A DNA stretch of 64,000 nucleotides from Pseudomonas sp. FeN3W (GTDB taxonomy: Bacteria > Pseudomonadota > Gammaproteobacteria > Pseudomonadales > Pseudomonadaceae), in the NCBI GenBank assembly GCA_030263805.2, contig CP136011.1, positions 434,001 to 498,000 on the forward strand, given 5' to 3'. A model generated the notes under the pieces. The model was not told the origin of the DNA and made no database searches. It saw nothing but the letters and a program-made list of their open reading frames with translations. This document shows positions 1 through 8,981 of the stretch, in pieces (position 1 is the first letter of the stretch; every line of letters starts with the position of its first letter). A program made the translations under genes and the position numbers.

Positions 1-2
1 TC

Positions 3-494
3 AGTGCTAATAACAAAATCCTTTACTGTCCAGTCGGAAACCAAAAGACTGAGGAGGGATCCGGCGATTTAATGCAGATACCGGATTCGTCACTCAACAA
101 TTACAGCATTGAACCCATAACAGTTAATGGTTGGCCGTTTGTTTATAGTAGCTCTTTGTATAATATTCCACCCGACTATAACAAAAATGTAGTAGCATTC
201 ATTTTAATTACTAAAAATGGTTGGCAAGGCGCATCCTGTCAGAACATTCAATATGTCTCATCAAGATTCCTTGTGCCAAGACGGGCCGATAAGGTTATTC
301 CAGTGATTGCGCCAGAAGCCAAGACCGCTCCAGTGGATCCGTCTCCCGGCCCTGGCAAACCTGTGGATCCACCTAAGCTTGATCCGAGTGACCCTGCAAA
401 CCCAAGTGAGTCTGTATGCAAAAAAGTAAAACCCAAATATTGGCTGTTCCCCTGGTTCTGGAAATGCCTCTCCTTATGGCCATGGTTATGGTAG
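3..494 (+). CDS. Pilin-like protein, 5' end outside window
   Basis: The reading frame is open from the window edge, so the N terminus is missing. The visible part shares a pattern with the next gene: a YC..G motif, a VVAF strand, an SCQ.I.Y motif and a final PVIAP. This suggests two related minor-pilin-like proteins. After PVIAP comes a proline-rich linker with PVDP repeats and then a tail with two cysteines and six tryptophans (about the last 25 residues). The protein stops 10 bases before the next start, which implies one operon with the pilus ATPase genes. A role in the pilus, perhaps at the tip, is inferred from position only. The family is not recognised with certainty. Confidence 0.7.
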   Translation, partial: SANNKILYCPVGNQKTEEGSGDLMQIPDSSLNNYSIEPITVNGWPFVYSSSLYNIPPDYNKNVVAFILITKNGWQGASCQNIQYVSSRFLVPRRADKVIPVIAPEAKTAPVDPSPGPGKPVDPPKLDPSDPANPSESVCKKVKPKYWLFPWFWKCLSLWPWLW

Positions 495-504
495 GCAGTC
501 TTTC

Positions 505-1119
505 ATGATTTCAATTCTGATCCTGTCTATTATCATTATCGGTCTGGTCTCCCTCGTGGCTCATTCGATTGTCGGGCTTTATTCAAGCGCGGCTTCTCTT
601 GATCTGCTTACCCAGGAGATGAGACTTGAGGCGTTATGGGTTGATGCGATCTCGCGGCACCTTGTAGCGGCAGGGCCAAATGGCGAATATATTGCCCCAA
701 TTGGACAGCCAATCCTCTCGGATGGGGGGCTCGTTATAGGTCATGGCCTGCCAGCCTTTGTAGAGGCTCCAAAGCAGAATAGCCTGGGCATGCCCGTTCG
801 TTATTGTGCGTTAGGCCATGAGCCAGTTTTATCACCCGATAATTCTTTCAATACCAAAATATGGCTTAACTCAACAGCAACTTACCTGGTTGAGGCGATG
901 ACGATTAATGGCAAGAATTATGCCTATCGAGGTGATAACATTTCTGGAATGACGCGCAATAGTCACAACATTGTAGCGTTCGTTATTTCACCGACTGAGA
1001 TAAACGACAACCTCTCATGTCAAGATGTAAGATATGATCATGACAATGGAACCTATCGTGTAGTCGGGATGGATGCTTCAGTGCTGCCAGTTTTGGCACC
1101 TCACGTGTTTACACCCTAG
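505..1119 (+). CDS. Pilin-like membrane-anchored protein
   Basis: This 204-residue protein begins directly with a long hydrophobic helix (about residues 2-28), as a mature type IV pilin or pseudopilin would. There is no basic leader and no glycine-phenylalanine prepilin-peptidase site before it. The periplasmic part has two likely disulfide cysteines, one in a RYCALG motif and one in an LSCQDV motif, and ends in PVLAP. The same elements occur in the preceding gene, so the pair looks duplicated. It lies 63 bases before the pilus ATPase. A minor pilin or pilus-assembly role is inferred. It could also be processed from a start further upstream, but no good start codon is seen there. Confidence 0.7.
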   Translation: MISILILSIIIIGLVSLVAHSIVGLYSSAASLDLLTQEMRLEALWVDAISRHLVAAGPNGEYIAPIGQPILSDGGLVIGHGLPAFVEAPKQNSLGMPVRYCALGHEPVLSPDNSFNTKIWLNSTATYLVEAMTINGKNYAYRGDNISGMTRNSHNIVAFVISPTEINDNLSCQDVRYDHDNGTYRVVGMDASVLPVLAPHVFTP

Positions 1120-1182
1120 TGATTCTTTGGCATAATTTATGACTAATTAGACAGAACACACGCTCAAATAACGAGAATAAGA

Positions 1183-2727
1183 ATGAGCCTTATCAAGCCA
1201 CTTCAAACCCTGCTGACACCCAGGGAGCATGAATTAGAAAAAATCCTGCTGAGTCGAAATCTTGCCACTCAACGGGCCATTAACGCAGCCAAGCTTGAAA
1301 GTTCTATTTCCAAAGAATCAATCGGCACAATTCTTGTCAATAACGGTTTCCTGCGCCAAGTTGACCTCGTTAATGCGCTGCTATGCATTGACCCCGAGTC
1401 ATTAATTGACGAAGAGCTCGTGCTGGCGCACGTTCCGCTTGATCTGCTGATCAACAACAAGATCATGATTGCCGCAGAGACTGTAAATGCAGTTTACGTG
1501 TCCTGCCTATGTGAAACAGCTCGTGCAAAATCACTTCTACGGCCACTGTTTCCAAAGCAAGAAATCATCTTTATCCCGGCCTCAGCTGAGCGCGTCCGAA
1601 GCTACGTTGAAAAGCTTAGAATCATTCACGATTCAGACGCCTCAATTCTTGAGATGCTGTTGCGTGAAGCCATTCTGGGGCAGGCATCGGACATTCATAT
1701 TATTCCGCGCCGCAACTCATTCAGCGTCTTGATGCGCTATCTGGGCGTGCGAACACTCGTTTATGAAAATGAGCTGGATGAATACCTGACCCTATGCGCC
1801 AAGATCAAGGACAGGTCGCGCATGGACTTGGCTGAGCGCAGAATTCCTCAGGATGGAAGCTTCTCAATCGAATATAACGGGCGCGTGGTCGATTTGCGGG
1901 TTGCTACGATCCCGACTCTTTTCGGTGAGTATGTGGTTATCCGTATTCTCGATCCTGAGCGCGCACAGTTCAACCTGGAGAGCCTTGGTATCAGCTCCGT
2001 TGATCAGTGGCTACAAGCATCATCGCGTTCAGACGGGCTATGCCTGATTTGCGGCCCAACTGGATCCGGTAAGACTACAACCCTGAACGCCACAACGCGA
2101 CAATTGGATCGATTCGAAAAAGCGATCTACACGGTCGAAGACCCAGTTGAATACAACATTCCATTCGTTGGGCAGGTCAACATCAACGAAACCGTGGGCC
2201 TGACCTTCCCTCGTGCAGTTCGGGCATTTATGCGCGCCGACCCAGACGTCATCATTGTGGGTGAGGTTCGAGATAACGAAACCGCTCGACACGCCATCAA
2301 GGCTGCCGAGACCGGCCACCTGGTATTTGCGACCTTGCACACCGGTTCTATTCATGGTTCTGTACAGCGATTGCGCGATTTGGATGTCGATCCGCATGAA
2401 TTGAAATACATTCTGCGCTCCGTGATGGCTCAGCGTCTCATGCGTACGCTGTGCCCCGTGTGCAATGGTGTCGATCCGCATTATCAAAATTGCCCTCAAT
2501 GTCGTGGTCGGCGGTACACCAGCAGAACCATTGTTTCTGAATGCCATTATTTCCCAACCATTGAAGATGTGACCGGACTGCTTGAAAGTCATGAGATCAA
2601 ATGGACAACCATGCTTGAGGATGCATACGGCAAATATATGGCAGGCATAACGGATGAGCTTGAGTTGATCCGGGTATTCGGCGCCGAGGCTGAAAAAATG
2701 CTGCAAACACGAGGCAGGCGCCCATGA
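1183..2727 (+). CDS. Type IV pilus assembly ATPase (PilQ/PilB/GspE family)
   Basis: This is a cytoplasmic hexameric ATPase that powers pilus polymerisation. Residues 10-70 resemble the MshEN/GspE N-terminal domain. The Walker A motif GPTGSGKT lies at 291-298, and the Walker B/Asp box DPDVIIVGEVRD at 353-364 is followed by a His box (GHLVFATLHTGS). A zinc-type tetracysteine is present at 424, 427, 437 and 440. The length of 514 residues fits plasmid PilQ of R64-like thin pili, which is a little shorter than chromosomal PilB. The stop overlaps the next start in an ATGA, so it is translationally coupled to the PilR-like gene. PilB-type extension is more likely than PilT-type retraction because the tetracysteine is present. 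Confidence 0.93.
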   Translation: MSLIKPLQTLLTPREHELEKILLSRNLATQRAINAAKLESSISKESIGTILVNNGFLRQVDLVNALLCIDPESLIDEELVLAHVPLDLLINNKIMIAAETVNAVYVSCLCETARAKSLLRPLFPKQEIIFIPASAERVRSYVEKLRIIHDSDASILEMLLREAILGQASDIHIIPRRNSFSVLMRYLGVRTLVYENELDEYLTLCAKIKDRSRMDLAERRIPQDGSFSIEYNGRVVDLRVATIPTLFGEYVVIRILDPERAQFNLESLGISSVDQWLQASSRSDGLCLICGPTGSGKTTTLNATTRQLDRFEKAIYTVEDPVEYNIPFVGQVNINETVGLTFPRAVRAFMRADPDVIIVGEVRDNETARHAIKAAETGHLVFATLHTGSIHGSVQRLRDLDVDPHELKYILRSVMAQRLMRTLCPVCNGVDPHYQNCPQCRGRRYTSRTIVSECHYFPTIEDVTGLLESHEIKWTTMLEDAYGKYMAGITDELELIRVFGAEAEKMLQTRGRRP

Positions 2728-3908
2728 AAACCTGGAATATCACGCTCGAAGACCCCGTTAAGCGGAAGATTTCTCAAATCGAGGTTTATGCCGATACAAA
2801 AGAGGAGGCGCTTGTAAAAGCCAGGCGCAAGGGTCGCGTTATCTCGATCAAAAAGCAGTTGGCCTTGCTCGAAATGCTCAAGCCAAAGCTCACCCTCGAT
2901 GATCGTCAGGTTTTCCTTCAGCGCCTGGGCACTATGCAGGAATGTCGCATGGGCGCCTCCGAAGCACTCAAGCTGATCGGCAGCACGTTTAATGGATCCA
3001 TCCAAAAGGTCGCGCACAAGATGCTCCGCTATGTCGAGCAGGGCGATGACATTCCAACCGCGATGGAGAGCATCGGAGAACCGGATTTTCCTAAAAATAT
3101 GGTCGCCCTCGTCAAAGCCGGGTCTAAATCGGGTAGCACAGGTACTGCGATCAAGCACGCGGCTGCCTTTGAAATTGAAATCGAGCAGGTCAAGAAAAAC
3201 AACGTATGGGCCCTATGGTTTTCAGTGATTGGATTCGTGTTTGCTGCAATCACGATTTTTGGAACCAAATTCTATTTCGCACCAGCAATCATGAACTCTC
3301 AGCTGGTCAAGATGGCAGGCTCGGCTGTCGACAGCACTTGGGCCATTAACCTCATGAATTGGTCTGCTGTAGCCATGGGTATTTGCGCAATCTTATTCGT
3401 GATGCTTGTCAGCCTTGGGACGCTGGGTCGCATGGTTATGCCCATTCAGGCAGACCAGGTCGTTGTCAGGATTCCTTTCTACAAGGATCTGGTGCTGGCC
3501 AGGAACAACTACATCACCCTGTACGCCCTGGCCACCCTGGTTGGGAATGGTGTGCCGATGGAGCAAAGCCTGCAACTGGCTGCCGAATCTACACCCAAAG
3601 GCATCATGAAAAATGACCTGGAGATGGCGGTCAGTGCCGTCAAGCGCGGCAAGGACTGGGCAGGTGCAATGCGCTATTTGCATCCGACCGACCGAGCTGC
3701 ACTTTCCTCTGTGCAAGACAGGGATCAGGCAGCCAAGACACTTCGTTCCCTTTCTGATCAGTATCGCTTGATGTACGGGCAGAGGGTGAAGGCAACCACA
3801 CCTATCTTCATGCTGATTTCAGCCTCATTCCTCGTCGTGTCTGGCCTTGTTTTGTTCGGCATGGGTGTCGAACCTGTTCTTCAAATCGCCGCCAAAGGCG
3901 CAATCTAA
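2724..3908 (+). CDS. Pilus assembly inner-membrane protein (PilR/PilC/GspF family)
   Basis: This 394-residue protein has the two-repeat GspF layout. A cytoplasmic helical domain (about 55-150) precedes a membrane segment near 165-190, a second segment lies near 210-235, then a second cytoplasmic domain (about 250-350) and a final C-terminal membrane helix with a FLVVSGLVLFGMG-like stretch. GspF/PilC proteins form the inner-membrane platform that couples the ATPase to pilin polymerisation. The ATGA overlap with the ATPase gene and the operon order match pilQ-pilR of R64-type thin pili. The family call is firm from the context and the three-helix pattern. Confidence 0.88.
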   Translation: MKTWNITLEDPVKRKISQIEVYADTKEEALVKARRKGRVISIKKQLALLEMLKPKLTLDDRQVFLQRLGTMQECRMGASEALKLIGSTFNGSIQKVAHKMLRYVEQGDDIPTAMESIGEPDFPKNMVALVKAGSKSGSTGTAIKHAAAFEIEIEQVKKNNVWALWFSVIGFVFAAITIFGTKFYFAPAIMNSQLVKMAGSAVDSTWAINLMNWSAVAMGICAILFVMLVSLGTLGRMVMPIQADQVVVRIPFYKDLVLARNNYITLYALATLVGNGVPMEQSLQLAAESTPKGIMKNDLEMAVSAVKRGKDWAGAMRYLHPTDRAALSSVQDRDQAAKTLRSLSDQYRLMYGQRVKATTPIFMLISASFLVVSGLVLFGMGVEPVLQIAAKGAI

Positions 3909-3918
3909 GGATATTCCT

Positions 3919-4635
3919 ATGAAAAAAATGTTAACAGCACTCGCACTGGCAGCTATGGCCTCAAGCGCCAACGCCGGTTATTTTGCAGAGCGCTCTTTGA
4001 TTCAGCTCGCAAAGCAGCCAGGAGACACTGAGCTTCAAGCAAAAATTCAGACTCAAATGAGCCAATCACCAGACGCTGCACTGAAGTGGTTCAAAACATG
4101 GGCCTCTTATGAAAACCAGCCGGTGATCAGCGCAGCGTGGAGCGAGGTTGGTCTTAACCTCTTACGATGGTCGCAGCCAGGAAAAAGCTACGAGTGGCGA
4201 TCTGCTGTTCGTGTTGATAACTTGAGCGTCCCAGTCTATCAGCAGGACAGCCTGATAGATCTGGAAAGAGCGCATGCTTACCACCTGAGCTTCCCTATGA
4301 CGACAGGCACGGTTCACAACTATCAGATCGCCGATACCAGCAATCCAGCGTTCCAGACTATTGCCACCTCTGAGCGTAGACTAACCATGGGCCTGCCACC
4401 TGTAGGCCCCGACAACGCCCTGGTCAAGGTCTGCAAGATGGGAAGATCCAGTGCGGCCCCATACATCGAAATGAGCGAAACGCAGCGCCTGGCCTTTGCC
4501 CAGTCAAGTGGGCTGGATTTTAATCTCTGCCTTAGCGGGAAGCAGGCCAGCGCCTATTGGCAGGCGCGTTACGATGATTTCGTAGATCGCTTTTACGACC
4601 GAACTGAAAATCACAAACCCGGTGCATCATGGTAA
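3919..4635 (+). CDS. Exported protein of the pilus operon, unknown function
   Basis: I chose the ATG at 3919 because TAAGGA lies 9 bases upstream and the product then begins with a clean signal peptide (basic MKK, hydrophobic core, SANA cleavage site near residue 19). An earlier in-frame start would run into the previous gene. The mature protein is about 219 residues, with two cysteines (motifs VKVCKMG and NLCLSG) that could form a periplasmic disulfide. No domain is recognised. Its place 10 bases after the GspF-like gene suggests a periplasmic role in pilus assembly or conjugation, which is inference. Confidence 0.75.
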   Translation: MKKMLTALALAAMASSANAGYFAERSLIQLAKQPGDTELQAKIQTQMSQSPDAALKWFKTWASYENQPVISAAWSEVGLNLLRWSQPGKSYEWRSAVRVDNLSVPVYQQDSLIDLERAHAYHLSFPMTTGTVHNYQIADTSNPAFQTIATSERRLTMGLPPVGPDNALVKVCKMGRSSAAPYIEMSETQRLAFAQSSGLDFNLCLSGKQASAYWQARYDDFVDRFYDRTENHKPGASW

Positions 4636-5018
4636 CGGAATCAGGCGCAGAGGTTGATTTCGCAGCCTTTTTCAATGATCTGCAAGGTTCGATTCTAGCG
4701 GTCGCCAATAAACATGGAATAAAGGTTCATCCGTTCCAGGCGCTCTTGGAGGAAGGTGGGCTCCATCTTTCCATGAGTGCCACTAAACATGGAGCCTTGC
4801 AGTTCTATGGGGAGATTTGGACTCAATACGGCGAGCAATTGGGTCTTCCTGATTATCTTAAGCCAGGCATGCTCGTTATTGACCCGGACACTGCTGAGCA
4901 ATGGACGATTCTGGGCCTGGATCCTCTTTACCAGTCTACACCTGTCAGGGTTATGGACGAGAAAATGGCACACCACTGGCTGAGCGTTGAAAAGACCGCA
5001 CAATTACAGCCAATCTAA
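4629..5018 (+). CDS. Small soluble protein of the pilus operon, unknown
   Basis: This 129-residue protein has no signal peptide, no membrane helix and no cysteine. Its start overlaps the stop of the exported protein by 7 bases, so it is the last gene of the pilus operon. The composition is that of a folded globular protein with mixed hydrophobic and acidic residues. No known family is recognised. A hairpin follows 15 bases after the stop. I cannot assign a function. Confidence 0.65.
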   Translation: MVTESGAEVDFAAFFNDLQGSILAVANKHGIKVHPFQALLEEGGLHLSMSATKHGALQFYGEIWTQYGEQLGLPDYLKPGMLVIDPDTAEQWTILGLDPLYQSTPVRVMDEKMAHHWLSVEKTAQLQPI

Positions 5019-5033
5019 ATTCTGAATAAAATC

Positions 5034-5061
5034 AATGGGGCTTTTTCCTAAAGACCCCATT
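5034..5061. terminator. Hairpin between convergent genes
   Basis: Seven-base arms AATGGGG and CCCCATT enclose a 14-base loop between the end of the pilus operon and the end of recQ. The U-runs are short on both sides, so this is a plausible but weak bidirectional terminator. Confidence 0.45.
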
Positions 5062-5070
5062 TGAAAATTT

Positions 5071-7116
5071 TCATACAGCAAGTCCGTCTAATTTACGACC
5101 GTATTTTTCAACGTACTCATTCAGACTCTTTCCGTATTGCTTGATCCATTGCTTTGGTACGCCAGCAAGCTCCAGATCATCGGACTCGAATGAATTGGCT
5201 GCATGAATCTTTCGCAGAAAGGCTTCCGTCGCAATCGACATCTCGGACGTATCATGCATATAGGCAGCTGCCTTTCTCCATTTATGCAGACACTCTATGG
5301 GAAGGCCATGAGCACTACCTTTTGGCTTGGATTCCTCCGTGCTCTTGCATAGCGCATCATCCAGTTTCTGATCAATCAGCTTGCCTTCAAGCCATAGGTC
5401 TCCACGATCCGTAACTGAGTGCTGTTTATCCAGCAACCCCATCTCTATCAGTCGCTTTAGCCATCGCTCTAGGTCTCCCAGTGCATAATGCGCAAATCGA
5501 GCATACCAGGGCTCTTCTCCCTTGCTCAGCTGTGTCGAAGGGATGGTGCCAAGCAGAACCACTTTCCACCGAGGGCCTACACTGCTGATCGCGCGTGCGA
5601 AGTTCATCAGGGTGATCGGACGGACATAGGGTAGTTTCCCTGCCACTTTTGATTTTGAAAGTGCCTCTGACAAACAGGTGTCACAGGTGCCGCAGCGATG
5701 ATGTGCGGACTTGTCTCCGAAATACTTGAGAACTGTCCAGCGTCTGCATAGGGTTGTTTCACACCATTGCTGCATGGCATTGACTTTCTGCCAGTTATTT
5801 CGCCTGATGTCGTCAACCCATGAGTAATCGGCATCAGGCATCCAGTCACCTATTGCATAGACACTGTCCTCACGCTTGATGAGCTCTCCCTGACCCACCA
5901 GCAGGTTGAGTGCGGCCTGCACCTGATGTGGGGTTATCTTGGCCCGCGAGACCTTGGCCATCCAATTAACGTCAATAAATTGTGGCCCGGACATTAACTG
6001 CTGTAGCAAAAACAAGCGAATCCCTTTCATCGTTTCAGAAGGGGGGACTCCCATTTCGATGAAGAAGCGATGAATGCCCCGATCATTAGAATCATAAAAC
6101 AAGACCGCTTTTGACGGCTCACCGTCCCTTCCTGCGCGCCCAGCTTCCTGATACCAGGCCTCCAGGGATCCAGGCATTTGCGCATGCAGCACAAGGCGGA
6201 TGTCTGATTTATCAACACCCATGCCAAAAGCACTGGTTGAAATAAGTATGCGTGTATTTCCCTGAATGAAATCATCCTGAACCCGATCTTTTTCCTCGGG
6301 TGACAATTTCCCGTGATAACGATCTACTGGCAACCCAGCGCTTTTGAGGTAGGCACACAGCTGTTCGACTCTTTTTACCGTAACGCAGTAAATGATCGTG
6401 CAATCATCGGGATGCTCACCCAGAAACGCCTCAATGTCCTGATCACGATGCTTGCCACTAGGAATAACCGAGTAGGTCAGATTTTCGCGGTCAAAGCCCT
6501 GCTGATGAACCACAGGATCACGCAGTCCGAGGATCTTGCAGATATCTTCCTGCACAAGGGCTGTGGCTGTGGCTGTGAAGGCTACTCGCTGCAACCGCTT
6601 GCCCAGACTGGTTTCAATGGTTTCGATGGATTTGCCAATCTTGGCATAGTGAGGCCTGAAGTCATGACCCCATTGAGAGGCGCAGTGAGCCTCGTCAATC
6701 GCTATGGTATGAATGCCTGATGTCATCAGCGCCTGAATGAAGCCCGAGTCCTGAAAGCGCTCTGGCGCAACGTAGAACAGTCGATAGCCGCCCTCAGCAA
6801 GGCGCCTGTAGCGCAGCTGCATATCCTGCGACTCAAGGTTCGAGTTCACATAGGCGGCAGGAATGCCTTTTGCCTCAAGTGCGTCAACCTGATCTTTCAT
6901 CAGAGAGATCAGGGGGCTGATAACAAGTGTGAGTCCGCCCCGATGCACGGCGGGCAGCTGGAAGCAAAGGCTCTTGCCTCCCGACGTTTTCAAGATAGCC
7001 AGGATGTCATGCCCATCCATGACCGATTCGACGATAGGTTTTTGTGCATCACGCAGGCTATCAAAACCAAATACCGACTTCAGGGTCGGCAGCAAAATAT
7101 TCACGTTATCTTTCAT
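5071..7116 (-). CDS. recQ: RecQ-family DNA helicase
   Basis: RecQ is an ATP-dependent 3'-5' DNA helicase of recombination and fork repair. The 681-residue product has motif I as TSGGKS (44-49), DEAH at 141-144 followed by the RecQ signature CASQWGHDFRPHY, motif VI with QEAGRAGRDG, and a zinc-binding subdomain with Cys residues in TLCRRW and CGTCDTC. The C-terminal third diverges from the usual RQC/HRDC layout, and a clear HRDC is not obvious to me. Motif I usually reads PTGGGKS, so the KTSGGKS form is unusual but keeps the lysine and serine. AAGG lies 8 bases before the start. It is divergent from the coiled-coil gene at 7196. Confidence 0.93.
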   Translation of the reverse strand: MKDNVNILLPTLKSVFGFDSLRDAQKPIVESVMDGHDILAILKTSGGKSLCFQLPAVHRGGLTLVISPLISLMKDQVDALEAKGIPAAYVNSNLESQDMQLRYRRLAEGGYRLFYVAPERFQDSGFIQALMTSGIHTIAIDEAHCASQWGHDFRPHYAKIGKSIETIETSLGKRLQRVAFTATATALVQEDICKILGLRDPVVHQQGFDRENLTYSVIPSGKHRDQDIEAFLGEHPDDCTIIYCVTVKRVEQLCAYLKSAGLPVDRYHGKLSPEEKDRVQDDFIQGNTRILISTSAFGMGVDKSDIRLVLHAQMPGSLEAWYQEAGRAGRDGEPSKAVLFYDSNDRGIHRFFIEMGVPPSETMKGIRLFLLQQLMSGPQFIDVNWMAKVSRAKITPHQVQAALNLLVGQGELIKREDSVYAIGDWMPDADYSWVDDIRRNNWQKVNAMQQWCETTLCRRWTVLKYFGDKSAHHRCGTCDTCLSEALSKSKVAGKLPYVRPITLMNFARAISSVGPRWKVVLLGTIPSTQLSKGEEPWYARFAHYALGDLERWLKRLIEMGLLDKQHSVTDRGDLWLEGKLIDQKLDDALCKSTEESKPKGSAHGLPIECLHKWRKAAAYMHDTSEMSIATEAFLRKIHAANSFESDDLELAGVPKQWIKQYGKSLNEYVEKYGRKLDGLAV

Positions 7117-7131
7117 TTTGATAGCCTTGTA

Positions 7132-7159
7132 TTGACAAACCAGCGTTCCGCATTATATA
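7132..7159 (+). promoter_or_regulatory. Sigma-70 promoter for the coiled-coil gene
   Basis: TTGACA at 7132-7137 and TATATA at 7154-7159 are separated by 16 bases, a near-consensus housekeeping promoter. It would start transcription near 7166, about 30 bases before the ATG at 7196. Confidence 0.7.
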
Positions 7160-7195
7160 CATTACGCAGCGTCATTCATAGTCATGGAGCCTTCG

Positions 7196-8581
7196 ATGGA
7201 TACTCAGAGCAATTCAGTTGTTTCACTCACTTCACACAAGATCAATTCCCAAGCAAAGATTGAGCTGGACGGTGTTCGTCGCTCTCTTTCCATGTTGTCA
7301 TGGGATCTTCAGACCCAGCAAGTGCTCTCGTTCGCGGGCCTGCCGGTTTCCGAATCCGTGCTGGCCGAGGATGTGTCCATCGCCATGAGCAGCAACGCGG
7401 CTCAGGTGGGGCATACCACCCTCAAGGAGCTGGTGTCTCGTGGCGAGTCTGAATTTGGCCTGGGGCTTGAGTGGAAGGATTTCTCCACCAAACTACTCGC
7501 CCTGGTAAACCGTCAGAAGTACTCGATTCAGGAGCGCGACTACAAGGAAATCAATGCACTTGTAGAGGACGCTACCTTCATCCTGGGGCGCAAGCCTGTT
7601 GATGTTGCCGAGTTCCACGGCGCCAAGCAGCGCGCACTTCAAGACCAGGTTGCGAGCGTGCAACGCGAAGCGCAGATGCGCACGCAAGATCTTCAGGACA
7701 AGAACACTGGATTGATGCGCTCACTGACCGATGCTCAGGCTGAAATTGCGGGCCTGCACGACCAGAACAAGCAGTTGATGACAGAAAGCGCTGAACGCAT
7801 TGCCAGCATGACACGCGAAATGGCGATGAATCAGGAAATTTTCGAGCGCAAGGCTAGCGAGCGTGTGCGAGACGAGGCCAATCGTCTAAAAGCTGAATTT
7901 GATCAAAATCTGGCTCAGCGCGAAAGCGACATGTCGATGCGGATCCGTGAGGCTGACAACAAGCGCATGTTGGCCGAAAATCGATTCAACGAAATACAGA
8001 TTCGAATCGACCGTGGCGAGCTGATTTCCTCAGAGCAGCTGCGCGACATGGAAGCACGACTCGAAGAAGCCAGAATGGCCGAAGTCGCGCTGCGTAATCA
8101 GCTCCTTGAGATGAATTCAGCTCTTACCGACGCCCAGAAGATTGCTCAGGCGATGCGTGAGGAGAATGGTGAGCTTCGCCAGCAAATTGAAAGCCTGAAC
8201 AACCACGTTGGCAATCTGGAATTGCGCATGCGTGACATCATCGAGGACAAGCTTGGGTCAAGTGAGTTTGCGGTTCTTCAGGAGCGCCTGACAATGGTGC
8301 GCAATGAAAAAACTCAGCTCGAACAGTCACATGCACAGCTTTCAATGCTCTCTGACAAACAATCCAGGGCACTGCATGAAATGCGTGGTCGTTTCCAGCA
8401 AATGCGCCAGGTTGGTCGAGAGCATCTGCGCTCGCTGCACGCCGACCTGACCAAGGCGAACGAACTCAACCTTGCCCTGGCCACTAACCATGCCCATGCG
8501 AAAATCATGGTAGGCATTCTTACCGGTGTCTCACTGACTGCGACGGCAGCTTTGGCTTTGAAATCGCTGGGCATCATCTAA
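7196..8581 (+). CDS. Long coiled-coil protein with C-terminal membrane anchor
   Basis: The ATG at 7196 has GGAG 6 bases upstream; the in-frame ATG at 7184 lacks a ribosome site. The 461-residue product has a globular N-terminal region of about 130 residues. It is followed by roughly 270 residues of heptad-rich, charge-dense coiled coil (many QR, EL, AQ and RE repeats), and then a single hydrophobic helix as the last about 22 residues (VGILTGVSLTATAALALKSL). This is the plan of a tail-anchored filament or scaffold protein at the inner membrane. The strong promoter suggests an abundant product. No family is recognised. A role in plasmid positioning or cell structure would be speculation. Confidence 0.8.
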   Translation: MDTQSNSVVSLTSHKINSQAKIELDGVRRSLSMLSWDLQTQQVLSFAGLPVSESVLAEDVSIAMSSNAAQVGHTTLKELVSRGESEFGLGLEWKDFSTKLLALVNRQKYSIQERDYKEINALVEDATFILGRKPVDVAEFHGAKQRALQDQVASVQREAQMRTQDLQDKNTGLMRSLTDAQAEIAGLHDQNKQLMTESAERIASMTREMAMNQEIFERKASERVRDEANRLKAEFDQNLAQRESDMSMRIREADNKRMLAENRFNEIQIRIDRGELISSEQLRDMEARLEEARMAEVALRNQLLEMNSALTDAQKIAQAMREENGELRQQIESLNNHVGNLELRMRDIIEDKLGSSEFAVLQERLTMVRNEKTQLEQSHAQLSMLSDKQSRALHEMRGRFQQMRQVGREHLRSLHADLTKANELNLALATNHAHAKIMVGILTGVSLTATAALALKSLGII

Positions 8582-8589
8582 AACAAAAA

Positions 8590-8607
8590 GCCGGGGCCCG
8601 CCCCGGC
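8590..8607. terminator. GC-rich hairpin downstream of coiled-coil gene
   Basis: GCCGGGG and CCCCGGC arms surround a 4-base loop 9 bases after the stop. There is no U-run on the plus strand. An A-run precedes the hairpin, so a minus-strand transcript would see a U-run. It may be an RNA-stabilising or pause hairpin that also sits in the leader of the gene at 8623. Confidence 0.4.
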
Positions 8608-8622
8608 AACCGGTCACCAATA

Positions 8623-8952
8623 ATGATTAAAAAGATCGCTACCAATGGCTTTGCAACCATCCTCTTGCTCAATTGCGCTTTAGCAGTTGGTTTGTCATAT
8701 CATGGCAGCCAGGGAAGTCTGACGATACTGGTTATTGCAGGAATCATCGGGCTATTGAGCCTGATATTTATCATCGTCAACCATGCTTTGAACGTATCTG
8801 AAATTGATGAGCTACAGCAGCACGTCGTCAATCTAAAAATTGAGATAAACAAAAGCAAGGAATCCGTTCCAAAAAAAGTAGATACATACGTTCAGCCAAG
8901 AAGGCCAAGCTCAAACCGCAAACCGTTGCGAGCTATGGATCCAGACCTATAG
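8623..8952 (+). CDS. Small two-helix membrane protein
   Basis: This 109-residue protein has two hydrophobic segments (about residues 8-26 and 33-53). A short heptad-like stretch follows (EIDELQQHVVNLKIEI), then a basic, proline-rich cytoplasmic tail. It lies 41 bases after the tail-anchored coiled-coil gene, and the two may be co-transcribed and interact through coiled coils in the membrane. No family is recognised. The strong terminator right after the stop supports a real transcription unit end. Confidence 0.7.
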   Translation: MIKKIATNGFATILLLNCALAVGLSYHGSQGSLTILVIAGIIGLLSLIFIIVNHALNVSEIDELQQHVVNLKIEINKSKESVPKKVDTYVQPRRPSSNRKPLRAMDPDL

Positions 8953-8953
8953 G

Positions 8954-8981
8954 AAAGCCCCACTCAGTGGGGCTTTTTCTT
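8954..8981. terminator. Rho-independent terminator
   Basis: Arms AAAGCCCCAC and GTGGGGCTTT pair perfectly around a short loop and are followed by a U-rich run. The hairpin is flanked by A and T runs on both sides, so it probably also ends the minus-strand helicase transcript whose stop codon is at 8980. Confidence 0.88.
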
